This document shows positions 1-9,606 of a stretch of 64,000 nt of DNA, piece by piece (positions within the stretch are counted from its first letter, which is position 1; each line of letters opens with the position of its first letter). Position numbers and translations under genes: made by a program. The notes under the pieces were generated by a model that saw only the letters and a program-made list of their open reading frames with translations, ran no database searches and was not told the origin of the DNA. This DNA is from Sphingobacterium sp. (GTDB taxonomy: Bacteria > Bacteroidota > Bacteroidia > Sphingobacteriales > Sphingobacteriaceae), in assembly GCA_031277685.1 (NCBI GenBank), contig JAITLV010000013.1:21012-85011 (forward strand), given 5' to 3'.

Positions 1-1405
1 CTTTGCTCCTGAGCTTATGGATTAAAGTACCAGCATTTGATTTCTGAATTATTCCTCTTAAAATCTCAGCATTTCCGTCTACAGTATTGTTCGTAACATC
101 CGCTATAAATTCATCAAATTCTGTATCAGATATATCCCCATTTATTACAGCGTAGGTAAAATAACGATTGAAATAGTTTGCTGAGGCAATTCTTTTTTGC
201 AGATACCAATCGTTTTGGGATTCATTTGAATAATGGTAATTTGTAAAGGCGATATCTAAGACCGGGAATAAATTCACCAATAAAGACTGTATGGAATCTT
301 TTTCTGTATTTGTTAAATCAGACCCTAGCTGATCTAATTTTTCTCTTATTTCCGTAATTTTCTCTTTGTCATTCTCGTAACCAAAAGATTTATAGTTGCC
401 GATAAAATAATCCGGGTTCTTCTTTATGAACAAATAGTGGTTAGGATAAAAAATCTTAATGGCTTCAATCAGCATGACATCCACCAAGTTAGCCTCTCCG
501 CTTAATAATGGCAAAGAGAAAGACAATGTATTCCCATAGCGAACCGCAAGACGTGGTGTATTCAACCTACCTAACACATTTGTCCCAAACTGATAGACAA
601 ACCGTTGAACCTCTTCTTCTGTTATAGTAATTTTTGACGAGTCTATTGCATTATCAACAAGCTGAAAACAAAAATTCTTTAATGCCTCAGGCTGTGCTTT
701 TGGAATTGTCAATGGAACCTGTATAATTTTTTCAAGGAAACTTGTACCCGAAGTCTTATCTCCAGCACCGAATCTTTCACCGATAGCTGCAGCAACCATC
801 GTTTCATCAAATGAAAGGATATAAGTTGTGTTTGTAAAATCCGCTGTTAATTTTACCAAACGAAATAACGTATATATCTCCTGTTTGTCCAGCCTATCAA
901 TATCATCAACGAATATGACAATTTTGTTTTCGCTGGCATTTAGAAACTCATCTATTCTATCTTTGAAAGTTTCCAGTTTCACATCATTCAATAATCCGCC
1001 AACACTAGAAATGTCCAGTCCAAAAATACTTGCAAGAGAACCATGCTTCTGTATAAAATCACCTAGCTTTTCTGTCTTCTTTTCTAATTCCTTTCCAAGC
1101 GCTTGGGCAATTTTTTCAAAAAAATTTTTTAACAGACTATCTTCATCACTGTATCGCCATGGATTTAGATAAATATTAATAATTTTATCATCTTTCTTTA
1201 ATTCTTGGCTTATAAAGTTTAGAACGGAGGTCTTACCTTCACCCCAAGCCCCAAACAATCCATACACAATGCTCTCTTTACTTTTTCGTTGTATTATCGT
1301 ATCCGCAATCCTTTTTGCGAAATTATAACGTTGAAATTTGTCATCATCTACCACATTAACGGGTTTGTCAGCTAGGTAACTTTCTTTTTTATTTTCGTCT
1401 TCCAT
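1..1405 (-). CDS. KAP family P-loop NTPase, C-terminus beyond the window
   Basis: The frame is open from an ATG at 1405 to the left edge, giving about 468 residues. A Walker A motif GAWGEGKT is at residues 52-59. A Walker B motif with the KAP signature, IFVDDIDRLD, follows near residue 160. KAP NTPases are often membrane-anchored, and some members take part in phage exclusion or plasmid-borne functions, but the substrate of this one cannot be read from sequence. No clear transmembrane segment is visible in the part present. An AT-only stretch (TATATATATATT) lies just upstream of the start. Family assignment is firm and role is unknown. The missing C-terminus lies left of the window. Confidence 0.85.
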   Translation of the reverse strand, partial: MEDENKKESYLADKPVNVVDDDKFQRYNFAKRIADTIIQRKSKESIVYGLFGAWGEGKTSVLNFISQELKKDDKIINIYLNPWRYSDEDSLLKNFFEKIAQALGKELEKKTEKLGDFIQKHGSLASIFGLDISSVGGLLNDVKLETFKDRIDEFLNASENKIVIFVDDIDRLDKQEIYTLFRLVKLTADFTNTTYILSFDETMVAAAIGERFGAGDKTSGTSFLEKIIQVPLTIPKAQPEALKNFCFQLVDNAIDSSKITITEEEVQRFVYQFGTNVLGRLNTPRLAVRYGNTLSFSLPLLSGEANLVDVMLIEAIKIFYPNHYLFIKKNPDYFIGNYKSFGYENDKEKITEIREKLDQLGSDLTNTEKDSIQSLLVNLFPVLDIAFTNYHYSNESQNDWYLQKRIASANYFNRYFTYAVINGDISDTEFDEFIADVTNNTVDGNAEILRGIIQKSNAGTLIHKLRSK

Positions 1406-1645
1406 ATATATATATTAAATTAAAAAAAGGATATCATCTGTACTGTATTGAAACCTCAAAATTATTTTAAATAGTCAATAGTTATACCTAGCTTCCCTTC
1501 ATCAATCAGATATTTTAAATCTCATGAAATCTATAAAATTCAATAGTTATTCAACAAGTATAAAAAACATGCTAAGGCAGAGAAATAGGCTTAATAAATA
1601 ACAGGCATTTTTACGGCTCATTAACTGAAATTTTACTTCCAGATT

Positions 1646-1912
1646 TTAACTTATATCTCCTCCCACTTTCTTCTTCTTTTTACAAAAAATTTGATAAAAT
1701 CTCTTTTTGATCTGTCCCCAATATTCCTTCCCTAATAGGGCTATGGCAGCCACAAAAACCAGCTCTCCAACGACAAGTAAACTGGTAATGATTAATGCTT
1801 TATTTGGAATATCCAAAAAGGGTAATATAGTTATCGCAATCCAATATATAAACACAAGACCTAACAAGATAAATCCAACTTTTTTCTTCGTATTTAATTT
1901 ATGTTTTTTCAT
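1646..1912 (-). CDS. Small two-helix membrane protein, transporter-suffix-domain type
   Basis: This 88-residue protein has a basic N-terminus (MKKHKLNTKKKVG), two hydrophobic helices at about residues 13-33 and 40-61, and a very basic tail (KKRFYQIFCKKKKK). The segment LLGKEYWGQIKKR after the second helix resembles small Bacteroidota proteins annotated as transporter suffix domain proteins. I recognise this by pattern only. It lies 66 nt downstream of mprF on the same strand, so it could be the last gene of that transcript, but no functional link is known. Confidence 0.6.
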   Translation of the reverse strand: MKKHKLNTKKKVGFILLGLVFIYWIAITILPFLDIPNKALIITSLLVVGELVFVAAIALLGKEYWGQIKKRFYQIFCKKKKKVGGDIS

Positions 1913-1978
1913 CGCTAGTAGTATAAAACATCAATTCAAGTAACAATAGATTTACATTCATTGCTAACCAATATGATA

Positions 1979-4576
1979 TTATCCAGATATACAGTTAATT
2001 TTCTTTAAGCTTGGCCGCATGGCCTTTTCTAAAACAAGTGGAACCGCAATAAGATCAAAATCATGGGAATAAACAATATATTTCTCTATCCATTTCGGTT
2101 CAAATTTCTCTTTAAATTCACGCAAGCCTTTTGTCCCCTTAAAATAGTCTTTATGATATAGGAAATTGATCATCCGTTCAATGGAGCCCTTTTTATTATC
2201 AAAGCCGGAAAATGGAGCAAGTCCCATATTGAGGATAGGATAACCTTCCTCCCTGCAGAATTCAAAGAACCTGAGCAATAGGATATCCATATTGCCGCCA
2301 GGAGCTTCATCCAATTTTCTGATCAAGTCATAGGTTGCTTCATTGGGTGCATAATCTGGAATAATATTTAAAAAGGATAAGATTTTACCATCGGCATCCT
2401 CTAAAGTGATAACATGGCTTTCTTTAATTTTTGATTCGTCAAACATACCTTGGGAAAATATGCGTTCTGTTCGCTTCATATCCGATAGCCAGTTGTCTGA
2501 AACATGACGAAGTTTATTAACTAGTTCATCAGACAACGGTGCGCGATAAAGTTCAGCATGACAACCTCTTTTCTCGATATTGTTAACAGCATTCCGTAGC
2601 GATTTACGTTTTTTACCTTGCAGGCTAAAGGCCTGTACATCAACCAATGCCTCCTCTCCAATCAAAAAGTGCTTTTTACCCAATTGTCTATAGACTCCCA
2701 GAAGTACTTTGTCAACACGATAATAAACTGTTTTCAGTCCCAGCACCCTACAATAACGATCAAATGAAAGGATTAGGTTCTTGATTTCATCGGGCTCATC
2801 CGGACACACTGGCCCTTCTAGCGCCACTGCGAAACCATGACTCGTTCTATAGGATATAAAACCTGTTCTTTGTTCATTAAAAAAGAAGCTCTTATCCCCG
2901 TATGTTTTAAAGTAGTCTACCGGCGAGCGTCCATATAATCTAAGCAGTTCCTTAGCCGTTTGAATATCTTTCTCATATACCACATCTTGTTCAACTTGAG
3001 GATTTGATAGCCAATAAATCAATAGCGATGTACTTACTATACCAAAGAAATTAAGGCTATACAAGAAGCTTTGTCCAAATGTCGTCTGTGGTTTAGCTAA
3101 ATTTCCATTTAACACAAGAAGGCTTTGTAAGGTGCTCATAAGTGCATTTCCAAAGGTGAAATCCATATTGAAATGCTTTTTATTAAGAAAGTAAAATCCA
3201 AGAATGCCATACAAAAGTATGACCGAAAATATCCAGAAGAAAATAGACTTATCTGTTGTTGAGAAATTCCTTAAGGGAACGAAATAATGTTTATAGGAAT
3301 AGATCAGGATCAAAACAACTAAAAATGAAAATGTCGCTTCTTCGTAGTCCAATCCCTTAGACAGATTGCCGAATACAGAGAAAATACAAAGAAACAGGGA
3401 AAAGTACCAGGCTGCCCTGAGCCCTCTGATCAGAAAGGCAGAGCACATAATCAGGAAAATACCTGAAAAAAGTATTGCTGCATTCGACCAGATGATCACA
3501 TTTCCGGTAAAGAACTCATCAAGATGACGAACCCTGTACCTTATTGCGGGAGTGAATGCAGAAATTGTATTGATGACTCCCAAACTGAAAATAAAAAGGG
3601 AAGGAAATATGCGAACAAAAATATTATCCTTGTGAACAAAAAAACAGATTGCGCCCAATAACAATGGCCCCCAAAACTCAAATAACCGGTATAATAACGA
3701 AATTGAGATAGCCTGTTGCTCGGAATATCCGAATTTGCAAAGCAATACTGTCATCGACATTTCAACAATCCCAATTCCCTTCATGAATGGTGAAAAACAA
3801 TAAAAAAGTGTGGCAACAGTATAGACGATCAAACTTGCTTCAAGGGAAGGTTCCAGTCCAAGTGCAAGCATAGCAATATAGAGATGGACAATACCCAATA
3901 TTTCAACCAAAATCGCCCAAAGAAGGCTTAGGATTAACGCTCCAAAGGCTATTTTCCGTGCGCTGAACTCTTGGTGAAAAGCCTTAGCTGCCGGGACAAA
4001 CCGAACAATAAACCTATACCCCCAACCCTGCCTATAAAAGGAAAAACCTAATGAGAAAATCCCTATCCAGAGTATTGAAGATCCAAATAATATCAATAAA
4101 AATTGTGTTCCGGTATCTTTTATACCCCATATTAAAAGGACAACAAGGCTTAACAATAAAAGTGAGAATAAGCTTATCAACGTATAAATAATCGAGGCGA
4201 AATCTGTGGTAGAGCGTGATATACCTTCTTTATCGGTCTCATTTCTAAAAAATCCCAGGGAGGTAAAACCGCCGACGGGAAGGAATACGCCCAGAAAATT
4301 TCGTTTTAGGAATAACTTCATGGCTACAAGCAAAGGAATCCTCGCTCCCACTACCTTAAAACTGGACGTGTAAACGAATCCCTGAAAGACAATATAAGCC
4401 AGAGAAACTGCCACACCGATTGTTACCCATAACAATGAGCTGGATTCAATTAATAGCATCGCCGATTTAACATCTTTTCCCTGATTGATAAAAAAGAATA
4501 GTGCTCCAATAAATAACATCAGGCCAATTGTTGCTTTAAAAATGATTTTTTTGTTTTTCATTATTAACGTCTTCAT
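1979..4576 (-). CDS. mprF: MprF-type phosphatidylglycerol lysyltransferase/flippase
   Basis: At 865 residues this matches the usual MprF length. The N-terminal half is a polytopic flippase domain with more than ten membrane segments. The C-terminal part, about residues 540-850, is the DUF2156 aminoacyltransferase domain, with KKRKSLRNAVN and the EATYDLIRK...APGGNMDILLL region typical of lysyl-phosphatidylglycerol synthases. Known members transfer lysine or alanine from aminoacyl-tRNA to phosphatidylglycerol and flip the product, which lowers sensitivity to cationic peptides. It is the third gene of an apparent operon behind a VirJ/AcvB-like hydrolase and a DUF5686 protein, 21 nt after the latter. 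A second ATG five codons in (4561) is an alternative start. The aminoacyl specificity cannot be told from sequence. Confidence 0.9.
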   Translation of the reverse strand: MKTLIMKNKKIIFKATIGLMLFIGALFFFINQGKDVKSAMLLIESSSLLWVTIGVAVSLAYIVFQGFVYTSSFKVVGARIPLLVAMKLFLKRNFLGVFLPVGGFTSLGFFRNETDKEGISRSTTDFASIIYTLISLFSLLLLSLVVLLIWGIKDTGTQFLLILFGSSILWIGIFSLGFSFYRQGWGYRFIVRFVPAAKAFHQEFSARKIAFGALILSLLWAILVEILGIVHLYIAMLALGLEPSLEASLIVYTVATLFYCFSPFMKGIGIVEMSMTVLLCKFGYSEQQAISISLLYRLFEFWGPLLLGAICFFVHKDNIFVRIFPSLFIFSLGVINTISAFTPAIRYRVRHLDEFFTGNVIIWSNAAILFSGIFLIMCSAFLIRGLRAAWYFSLFLCIFSVFGNLSKGLDYEEATFSFLVVLILIYSYKHYFVPLRNFSTTDKSIFFWIFSVILLYGILGFYFLNKKHFNMDFTFGNALMSTLQSLLVLNGNLAKPQTTFGQSFLYSLNFFGIVSTSLLIYWLSNPQVEQDVVYEKDIQTAKELLRLYGRSPVDYFKTYGDKSFFFNEQRTGFISYRTSHGFAVALEGPVCPDEPDEIKNLILSFDRYCRVLGLKTVYYRVDKVLLGVYRQLGKKHFLIGEEALVDVQAFSLQGKKRKSLRNAVNNIEKRGCHAELYRAPLSDELVNKLRHVSDNWLSDMKRTERIFSQGMFDESKIKESHVITLEDADGKILSFLNIIPDYAPNEATYDLIRKLDEAPGGNMDILLLRFFEFCREEGYPILNMGLAPFSGFDNKKGSIERMINFLYHKDYFKGTKGLREFKEKFEPKWIEKYIVYSHDFDLIAVPLVLEKAMRPSLKKINCISG

Positions 4577-4597
4577 TGATTATTGTCATTCTATCCT

Positions 4598-7105
4598 TTA
4601 AAAATCAATACCTATTTTTGCTCTGATCCCCCATTTCGAAACAGCAGGATTATCCAGATAAGTAAAACGACGGACCACATCAACCCGTAAAACCTTAAAA
4701 ATATTGCTGATCCCCACTCCCCCTTCGATATATGGCCCTCGATTCAATCTAAATAGCTGCGTGCGATCGGTATCCGGAAAGTTTTCCCCGCGATCGTTTC
4801 CATATCTGTTTTTATGGCTCATATTCCCGTATAATACCTTTAAAGACACTAACTCCCGTAGATCAAGCTTTTTCAACAGTGGAATTTTGTTGAAAACAAA
4901 TCCATTAAAAGCATGCTGAACCTGTAGGGAACTATAACGGTCACTCATAAATTCCATCGCATTCATCAAGTTAAATGAGTTAAGCTGATAAGCATAGCTC
5001 TGGTTGGCCCTATGAATTATCATTAACGGATAGGGAACTTTCCCGAACTGAATACCATTTTCAAATACTACATCTGAATAACCGAACTGTGACAGAAAAA
5101 ATCTCTTCGTGGTAGAAAGGACAAAACGCTGATAGTTAAATTCACCCCCGAGTAGGCCTTTCACTCCAATATCTGTCGAAAGGGTAAATATTGGCATGCC
5201 GATATTGATTATCCTTCTGTAACGTTTACCTTGATAGATCTTTTCGCCGGGCGCCCAACGAAATTCCCCTGTGAAACCAGCTGTTTTTATTCCGTTATCC
5301 AGATTAATTCCTTCTTTTTTTGAAGGAAAGGATAAAATTCCACCCGGACTAACAGTCTCTCTTTTAACGCCTAGCTTCAAAGAAACATGATTCTCTAATT
5401 CATGCTGATATTCTACCTGTTGTTTATCATAATAAAACATCTTGTCATTCTCACCCCGGCGAAAGGATAACAGAAAATTATCGCTGTCAAAAAAATTCAG
5501 TTCCTGACCCGGAACACGAATATCCCGTACTGCCCTTGCCGTAATAGATCTAATCGGATATTTGTATACTGAAGTACCATTTAAGGAATAAATTGCAGCT
5601 ACATTAAATTTCGCCTTTTTATCCTTTGTTCCATAAGCACCATATCCTTCCAAAATAAGTCGCTTACTGAATAGATCTGTTGTATTCCCACCAAATTTAA
5701 ACCTGCTCCCTTCAACTGAATTAAAGCTATAAAACGTCGGGAAAGAACCTATTTCAAACCAGCCCGCATCGATATACCCTGAAGTTACCATGGAACCGAT
5801 GGACATCATTTTACGGAACCTTCGAGATTTCTTTAGACTGTCAATATTGCGAAAAGCCTGAGACTCGATAAAACTCAGCTTTTCAGGACGCACGGTATTC
5901 CAGTCAAGTTGAGGTAACTTCTTACGGTCATTTGCTGGCCCCATTTCCCGTACTGCGGTAACTTCCGAAGTTTTACCCATTGGATTCCGAATGATCACTT
6001 TTTCTCCAAAAAGATCCATCCCTTTTTTAAATATCCCCAGATCCACTTTAACCACACTTCTATTTAGAAAATATTTATTATCCGTATTCTTTTCATAATT
6101 CATATCTAACTGGAGACTTTTTACCCAATTGATATTTGTCTCCGGGTTGATCCTCAGTTCGGCTTTACTCAATGCGTAACTACCATCCATATTGATATAG
6201 ATATTACCTGAAAACAATGCATCTTCACGATTTCGCGGTTCGACCCGCATCTTGATTCGCCAGGGAAAAGAATCCTTTAGGGTATCGACTAAATAATATT
6301 TATAAAAAGAAGGTGCCAGGGTTGCAATAGGGCTTAAAAACCGACGGTTTCCAATGGCGACGTCATTTTCATAAATGTCGGTCATACCATATACTCTGTC
6401 CAAAAACTCGTCTATACCATCCTCATCAATGTATTGATCTATACGGGACTGGTTTTCGCCAAGAAGCGTATATTGATTGCCTTTTGATGAAGACATCGCC
6501 CGCATCCCTGACTTTTCATTCATAAAGATCGGAACCAGGGATCTACCGGGCAGCTTTACTGTATCAAGCCCCGATTTTAAAAAATCGAACTTCTTAAGTA
6601 TCCATGAATCTGCTGCTTTCTCATTCAATATTCCCAATGACATGGATAGTTTTTCATATTCACTAAAAGTTGCATCGGAACTGTGCAGTGCATTATTTTC
6701 ATCCCGCTTTTGAATGACCAACCTGATCAGTTCCACCATAGGATTGTTCTTGTTCCGATAGCGTTTCTTTTTGGGAGCCGTCACCACGACCTCATCCAAG
6801 TTTTGACTCTCCCCTTCCAACGAAATATTTAAAATTTTGCGATCCTGAATAACACTCATAGGAATAAGCTGTTTTTTATAGCCAACCGCAGTAAAAGAAA
6901 GGGTACCTGTTCCCTCTTTGATGGAAATAGCATAGTTTCCCTCCTTATCGGTACTTACAGCTTTGTTGCTTTCCAAATGTTTGACAGTGACGCCAAGCAA
7001 TGGCATTCCATCTAAAGAACTGGTAACTTTCCCTTTTAATAAATGCTGCGCAAGCAAGGGCGAAAAAGAATATAAAAAGAAGATAGCGATCAAATAATAG
7101 CGCAT
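4598..7105 (-). CDS. DUF5686 outer-membrane protein with carboxypeptidase-like regulatory domain
   Basis: The 835-residue protein has a cleavable signal peptide ending near LLAQ (residues 1-19). A carboxypeptidase-regulatory-like beta-sandwich follows at about residues 22-100 and ends in the LDEVVVTAP segment common in Bacteroidota outer-membrane proteins. The rest is a DUF5686 region with alternating aromatic and polar strands, ending in a C-terminal beta strand with terminal Phe (IGIDF), as expected of an outer-membrane barrel. It lacks the plug of a SusC/TonB receptor. It sits between the virJ-like gene (55 nt gap) and mprF (21 nt gap) on one strand, so co-expression with lipid-modifying enzymes is likely. 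Its biochemical role is unknown. Confidence 0.85.
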   Translation of the reverse strand: MRYYLIAIFFLYSFSPLLAQHLLKGKVTSSLDGMPLLGVTVKHLESNKAVSTDKEGNYAISIKEGTGTLSFTAVGYKKQLIPMSVIQDRKILNISLEGESQNLDEVVVTAPKKKRYRNKNNPMVELIRLVIQKRDENNALHSSDATFSEYEKLSMSLGILNEKAADSWILKKFDFLKSGLDTVKLPGRSLVPIFMNEKSGMRAMSSSKGNQYTLLGENQSRIDQYIDEDGIDEFLDRVYGMTDIYENDVAIGNRRFLSPIATLAPSFYKYYLVDTLKDSFPWRIKMRVEPRNREDALFSGNIYINMDGSYALSKAELRINPETNINWVKSLQLDMNYEKNTDNKYFLNRSVVKVDLGIFKKGMDLFGEKVIIRNPMGKTSEVTAVREMGPANDRKKLPQLDWNTVRPEKLSFIESQAFRNIDSLKKSRRFRKMMSIGSMVTSGYIDAGWFEIGSFPTFYSFNSVEGSRFKFGGNTTDLFSKRLILEGYGAYGTKDKKAKFNVAAIYSLNGTSVYKYPIRSITARAVRDIRVPGQELNFFDSDNFLLSFRRGENDKMFYYDKQQVEYQHELENHVSLKLGVKRETVSPGGILSFPSKKEGINLDNGIKTAGFTGEFRWAPGEKIYQGKRYRRIINIGMPIFTLSTDIGVKGLLGGEFNYQRFVLSTTKRFFLSQFGYSDVVFENGIQFGKVPYPLMIIHRANQSYAYQLNSFNLMNAMEFMSDRYSSLQVQHAFNGFVFNKIPLLKKLDLRELVSLKVLYGNMSHKNRYGNDRGENFPDTDRTQLFRLNRGPYIEGGVGISNIFKVLRVDVVRRFTYLDNPAVSKWGIRAKIGIDF

Positions 7106-7160
7106 AAAAGTGTGTTTTTTTCGTCTGGATGAAACAAACGGATAATATTTAAATTAAGAA

Positions 7161-7859
7161 CTAACGATTGAGTCTTATGACATTATAAATAGCTGGAAAA
7201 TCTCGATTGTAATTATGAGGACCATCCAATACTTCTACCTTAAGACCACTTTTTCTATACATTTCTACCAGGTGCTCTTCCCCATTTTTACAGAACACAT
7301 AGGTAGATGGAATATATTTCACCTTCAAGATTTCAGGCAGAACTTTATATTCATTAGGTTTTTGTTTCCAATTAAGCATTGTTGATAAGGTTACTTCTGG
7401 GCTAGCGTATTCGTCAGGGGACAAATAAGTAACATGTCTAATCTTCGATCTGAGATGTGCTGAGAAATTGCTGATAACAAACGGTAATATTCCTGCTGAA
7501 AAAGAGTGACCAATAATGTAAATATCTTTGCACCCAGACTTTTCCAAAAAAGCAAGAATACTTTTTTCGAAATCCCTGCTTGTAATTTCAGGCGTTCTTT
7601 TTTCCCAGAAATACTTCTTAGAATCAAAAATTAGTCTTGCATACCCCTCGATGGAGAAATAACCCAATAACTTTTTGCTGAATCCATTATAACCGCCATC
7701 CCCAGTGACAAACACGATAAGCGTCTTCTGTTTGTTATTGTTATTCATTTCTGAGATGACATAGTTAGGCCGTTCCTGCCCCTTGGATGCCAGCCCGAAT
7801 GTTAACAGCAATAAGGTCGTAATTACAACCGTCTTAATTATAAGTATCGTACGCATCAT
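7161..7859 (-). CDS. VirJ/AcvB-family periplasmic hydrolase, candidate lysyl-PG hydrolase
   Basis: This 232-residue protein has an N-terminal signal or anchor helix (residues 4-24) and a VirJ-type alpha/beta-hydrolase domain. The family hallmarks are present in order: VFVTGDGGY (49-57), DSKKYFWEKRTPE (79-91), the nucleophile elbow GHSFSAG (117-123, Ser119), and GPHNYNRDF near the C-terminus in the place of the family's GGHHFDGDY, which supplies the histidine. In Agrobacterium, AcvB hydrolyses lysyl-phosphatidylglycerol and is encoded with the MprF homologue LpiA. Here the gene heads an operon ending in mprF, so the same activity is a good inference. The elbow has Ser in place of the final Gly of GxSxG. 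A three-repeat LytTR-like promoter lies directly upstream. Confidence 0.82.
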   Translation of the reverse strand: MMRTILIIKTVVITTLLLLTFGLASKGQERPNYVISEMNNNNKQKTLIVFVTGDGGYNGFSKKLLGYFSIEGYARLIFDSKKYFWEKRTPEITSRDFEKSILAFLEKSGCKDIYIIGHSFSAGILPFVISNFSAHLRSKIRHVTYLSPDEYASPEVTLSTMLNWKQKPNEYKVLPEILKVKYIPSTYVFCKNGEEHLVEMYRKSGLKVEVLDGPHNYNRDFPAIYNVIRLNR

Positions 7860-7913
7860 CCTATAGTATTACGTTAGTAGAACACTCTGATCTATAGATC
7901 AGAAGAACCAGTA

Positions 7914-8004
7914 CAAAAATACCTCAGGGGACAGGGAATAGCTTTTATATTTAAATGAAATGACCAAAATGAGCTGTGAAATGTATTTTTCAACTGTTGA
8001 AAAA
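7914..8004 (-). promoter_or_regulatory. LytTR-type operator array and -7 box of the virJ-DUF5686-mprF operon
   Basis: On the minus strand, heptamers TTTTTCA (8004-7998), CATTTCA (7983-7977) and CATTTCA (7962-7956) are spaced exactly 21 nt apart. A Bacteroidota -7 box TATTTTTG (7921-7914) begins 41 nt after the start of the last repeat. The virJ-like ATG is at 7859, giving a leader of about 48 nt. The 321-nt gap 7860-8180 holds nothing else that I can name. Confidence 0.75.
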
Positions 8005-8180
8005 CATCCTAGATTTCAATAAAGATGGGAATAGAAATTTTGGTCATAAGCGATACTTTATAGTGAAATAAAAGTTCAATAAAAATTGATAAAAACAACC
8101 TCCATAAAATGCTGATGGCCTAAAAGGATATTATCCTTAAAGACCACCAAACAAATCATGAAAAAGAATTTTAATTAATT

Positions 8181-9596
8181 TTAATTTATCCCACCGCCCA
8201 AACTTCTATATAGATCGGTTGTTGCATTAAGCGATTCCAATCTCACATTGATAAATTCAAGATCATTTTGCAACTTGTTATTCTGCGCCGTTATCACATC
8301 GAGATAAGTTGCCATCCCGCTCCGGTACAATTTCAAAGCGTCATCTGTCGCCTTAGCCAGTGCCCGGTCTTTTTTCCGAATCAGCATTAGCCTTTCATCG
8401 GCACCATGGGTCCTGGCGAGGGCATCCGATACCTCCCCCACGGCAACCAGCACAGTTTGTTTGAACTGTAGTACCGCCTTCTCCTGCTCCAGGACAGCTG
8501 ATTCATAAGCTGTCTTCAAAGCCCTTTTCTGAAACAACGGCTGGGTTAGATTTCCTGCCAGCGTTTTTGTAATTGATCCCGGAAGATCAAACCATTTGTT
8601 GAACTTAAATGAATTTAACCCGATCTGCGGGGTAAGGCTTAAGCTAGGATACATCGCAGCTCGCGCCAATCCGGTATTTGCATTAGCGACTATGGCAGCA
8701 TATTCTGCGGCCTTTACATCTGGCCTGCGACTTATTAATTCTGCTGGAACACCGGCACCAAATACACCTTCCGGAGATATACGCGATAGATTCCCTTCAC
8801 GCTCTACCTTATCAGGGTAACTTCCGCATAAAATACTCAGTGCATTTTCTTCAATGGCTATGTTCTGTAATGCCAATGGCACCAATAATTCGGCTGTTTT
8901 CTTTTGAGCTTCCATTTGTTCAACTGCAAGCGAATTGACTTGTCCGGCATCAAACTGCAGTTTCATCATATTCAGCGTACTATCGCTCAACTCCACATTT
9001 TTTTGCGCAATAAGCAATTGCTCATCCAAACTGATCAATCTATAATAAGCCTGAGCTACCTGTACGATGATCCTTGTTTTTAATGCCGATAGATTTTCCT
9101 GTTGTGCAAAATAATTTGCGCTCGCCGCAGCCTTCTGCATTTTAGCTTTGCCCCAAATATCTGCTTCCCAGGATAATCTTAGGTTGGCCCCATAATCATC
9201 TATATAGGGTGTGCTCACAATTTGACCCGAAAGAGATCCATTGAGACTATTTTTAGATTGCCATGTCCTGTTAGCCCCAATTGATAAATCAACTGTGGGC
9301 AACAAAGCCTGCTTTGCCTGCTTCAAAGCAAGATCCAGCTGCTCGGTATTTTTCAGTGCAATGGCTATTTCATTATTTCTTTGTAATGCTTTTTCGAGCA
9401 AGGAGATCAACATCGGTTCCCTGAAGAAACGTTTCCAGGGCAGTTGTACCGAGTCAGCCGTGACGGTTATTTGGTTCCTATACCGTTGCGGCATATTCAA
9501 TTCCGTACGCTCGTACTTCTTACTGACTGAACAAGAACTCAACATCCCAACCCCTAAGGCAATAATCAGCAAATTGTTTATTTTAAATGTTTTCAT
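8181..9596 (-). CDS. TolC/NodT-family outer-membrane efflux lipoprotein
   Basis: The product has 471 residues from an ATG at 9596. An upstream in-frame ATG at 9692 lies inside the preceding RND gene and would bury the signal peptide. The N-terminus is a lipoprotein signal with lipobox MLSSC (Cys22), followed by a typical OMF start (YERTELNMPQRYR). Two repeats of long amphipathic helices (ALKQAKQALLP, LRLSWEADIWGK, RRPDVKAAEYA) identify the TolC-like efflux channel. It is the last gene of an adaptor-pump-channel operon, 10 nt after the pump. It should form the outer-membrane exit duct of the RND complex. Confidence 0.92.
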   Translation of the reverse strand: MKTFKINNLLIIALGVGMLSSCSVSKKYERTELNMPQRYRNQITVTADSVQLPWKRFFREPMLISLLEKALQRNNEIAIALKNTEQLDLALKQAKQALLPTVDLSIGANRTWQSKNSLNGSLSGQIVSTPYIDDYGANLRLSWEADIWGKAKMQKAAASANYFAQQENLSALKTRIIVQVAQAYYRLISLDEQLLIAQKNVELSDSTLNMMKLQFDAGQVNSLAVEQMEAQKKTAELLVPLALQNIAIEENALSILCGSYPDKVEREGNLSRISPEGVFGAGVPAELISRRPDVKAAEYAAIVANANTGLARAAMYPSLSLTPQIGLNSFKFNKWFDLPGSITKTLAGNLTQPLFQKRALKTAYESAVLEQEKAVLQFKQTVLVAVGEVSDALARTHGADERLMLIRKKDRALAKATDDALKLYRSGMATYLDVITAQNNKLQNDLEFINVRLESLNATTDLYRSLGGGIN

Positions 9597-9606
9597 GATG
9601 ACAGGT

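Noticed and set aside
8036..8076. Further TATTTCA-like words upstream of the virJ operator
   Set aside because: They do not follow the 21-nt period and have no -7 box at the expected distance.
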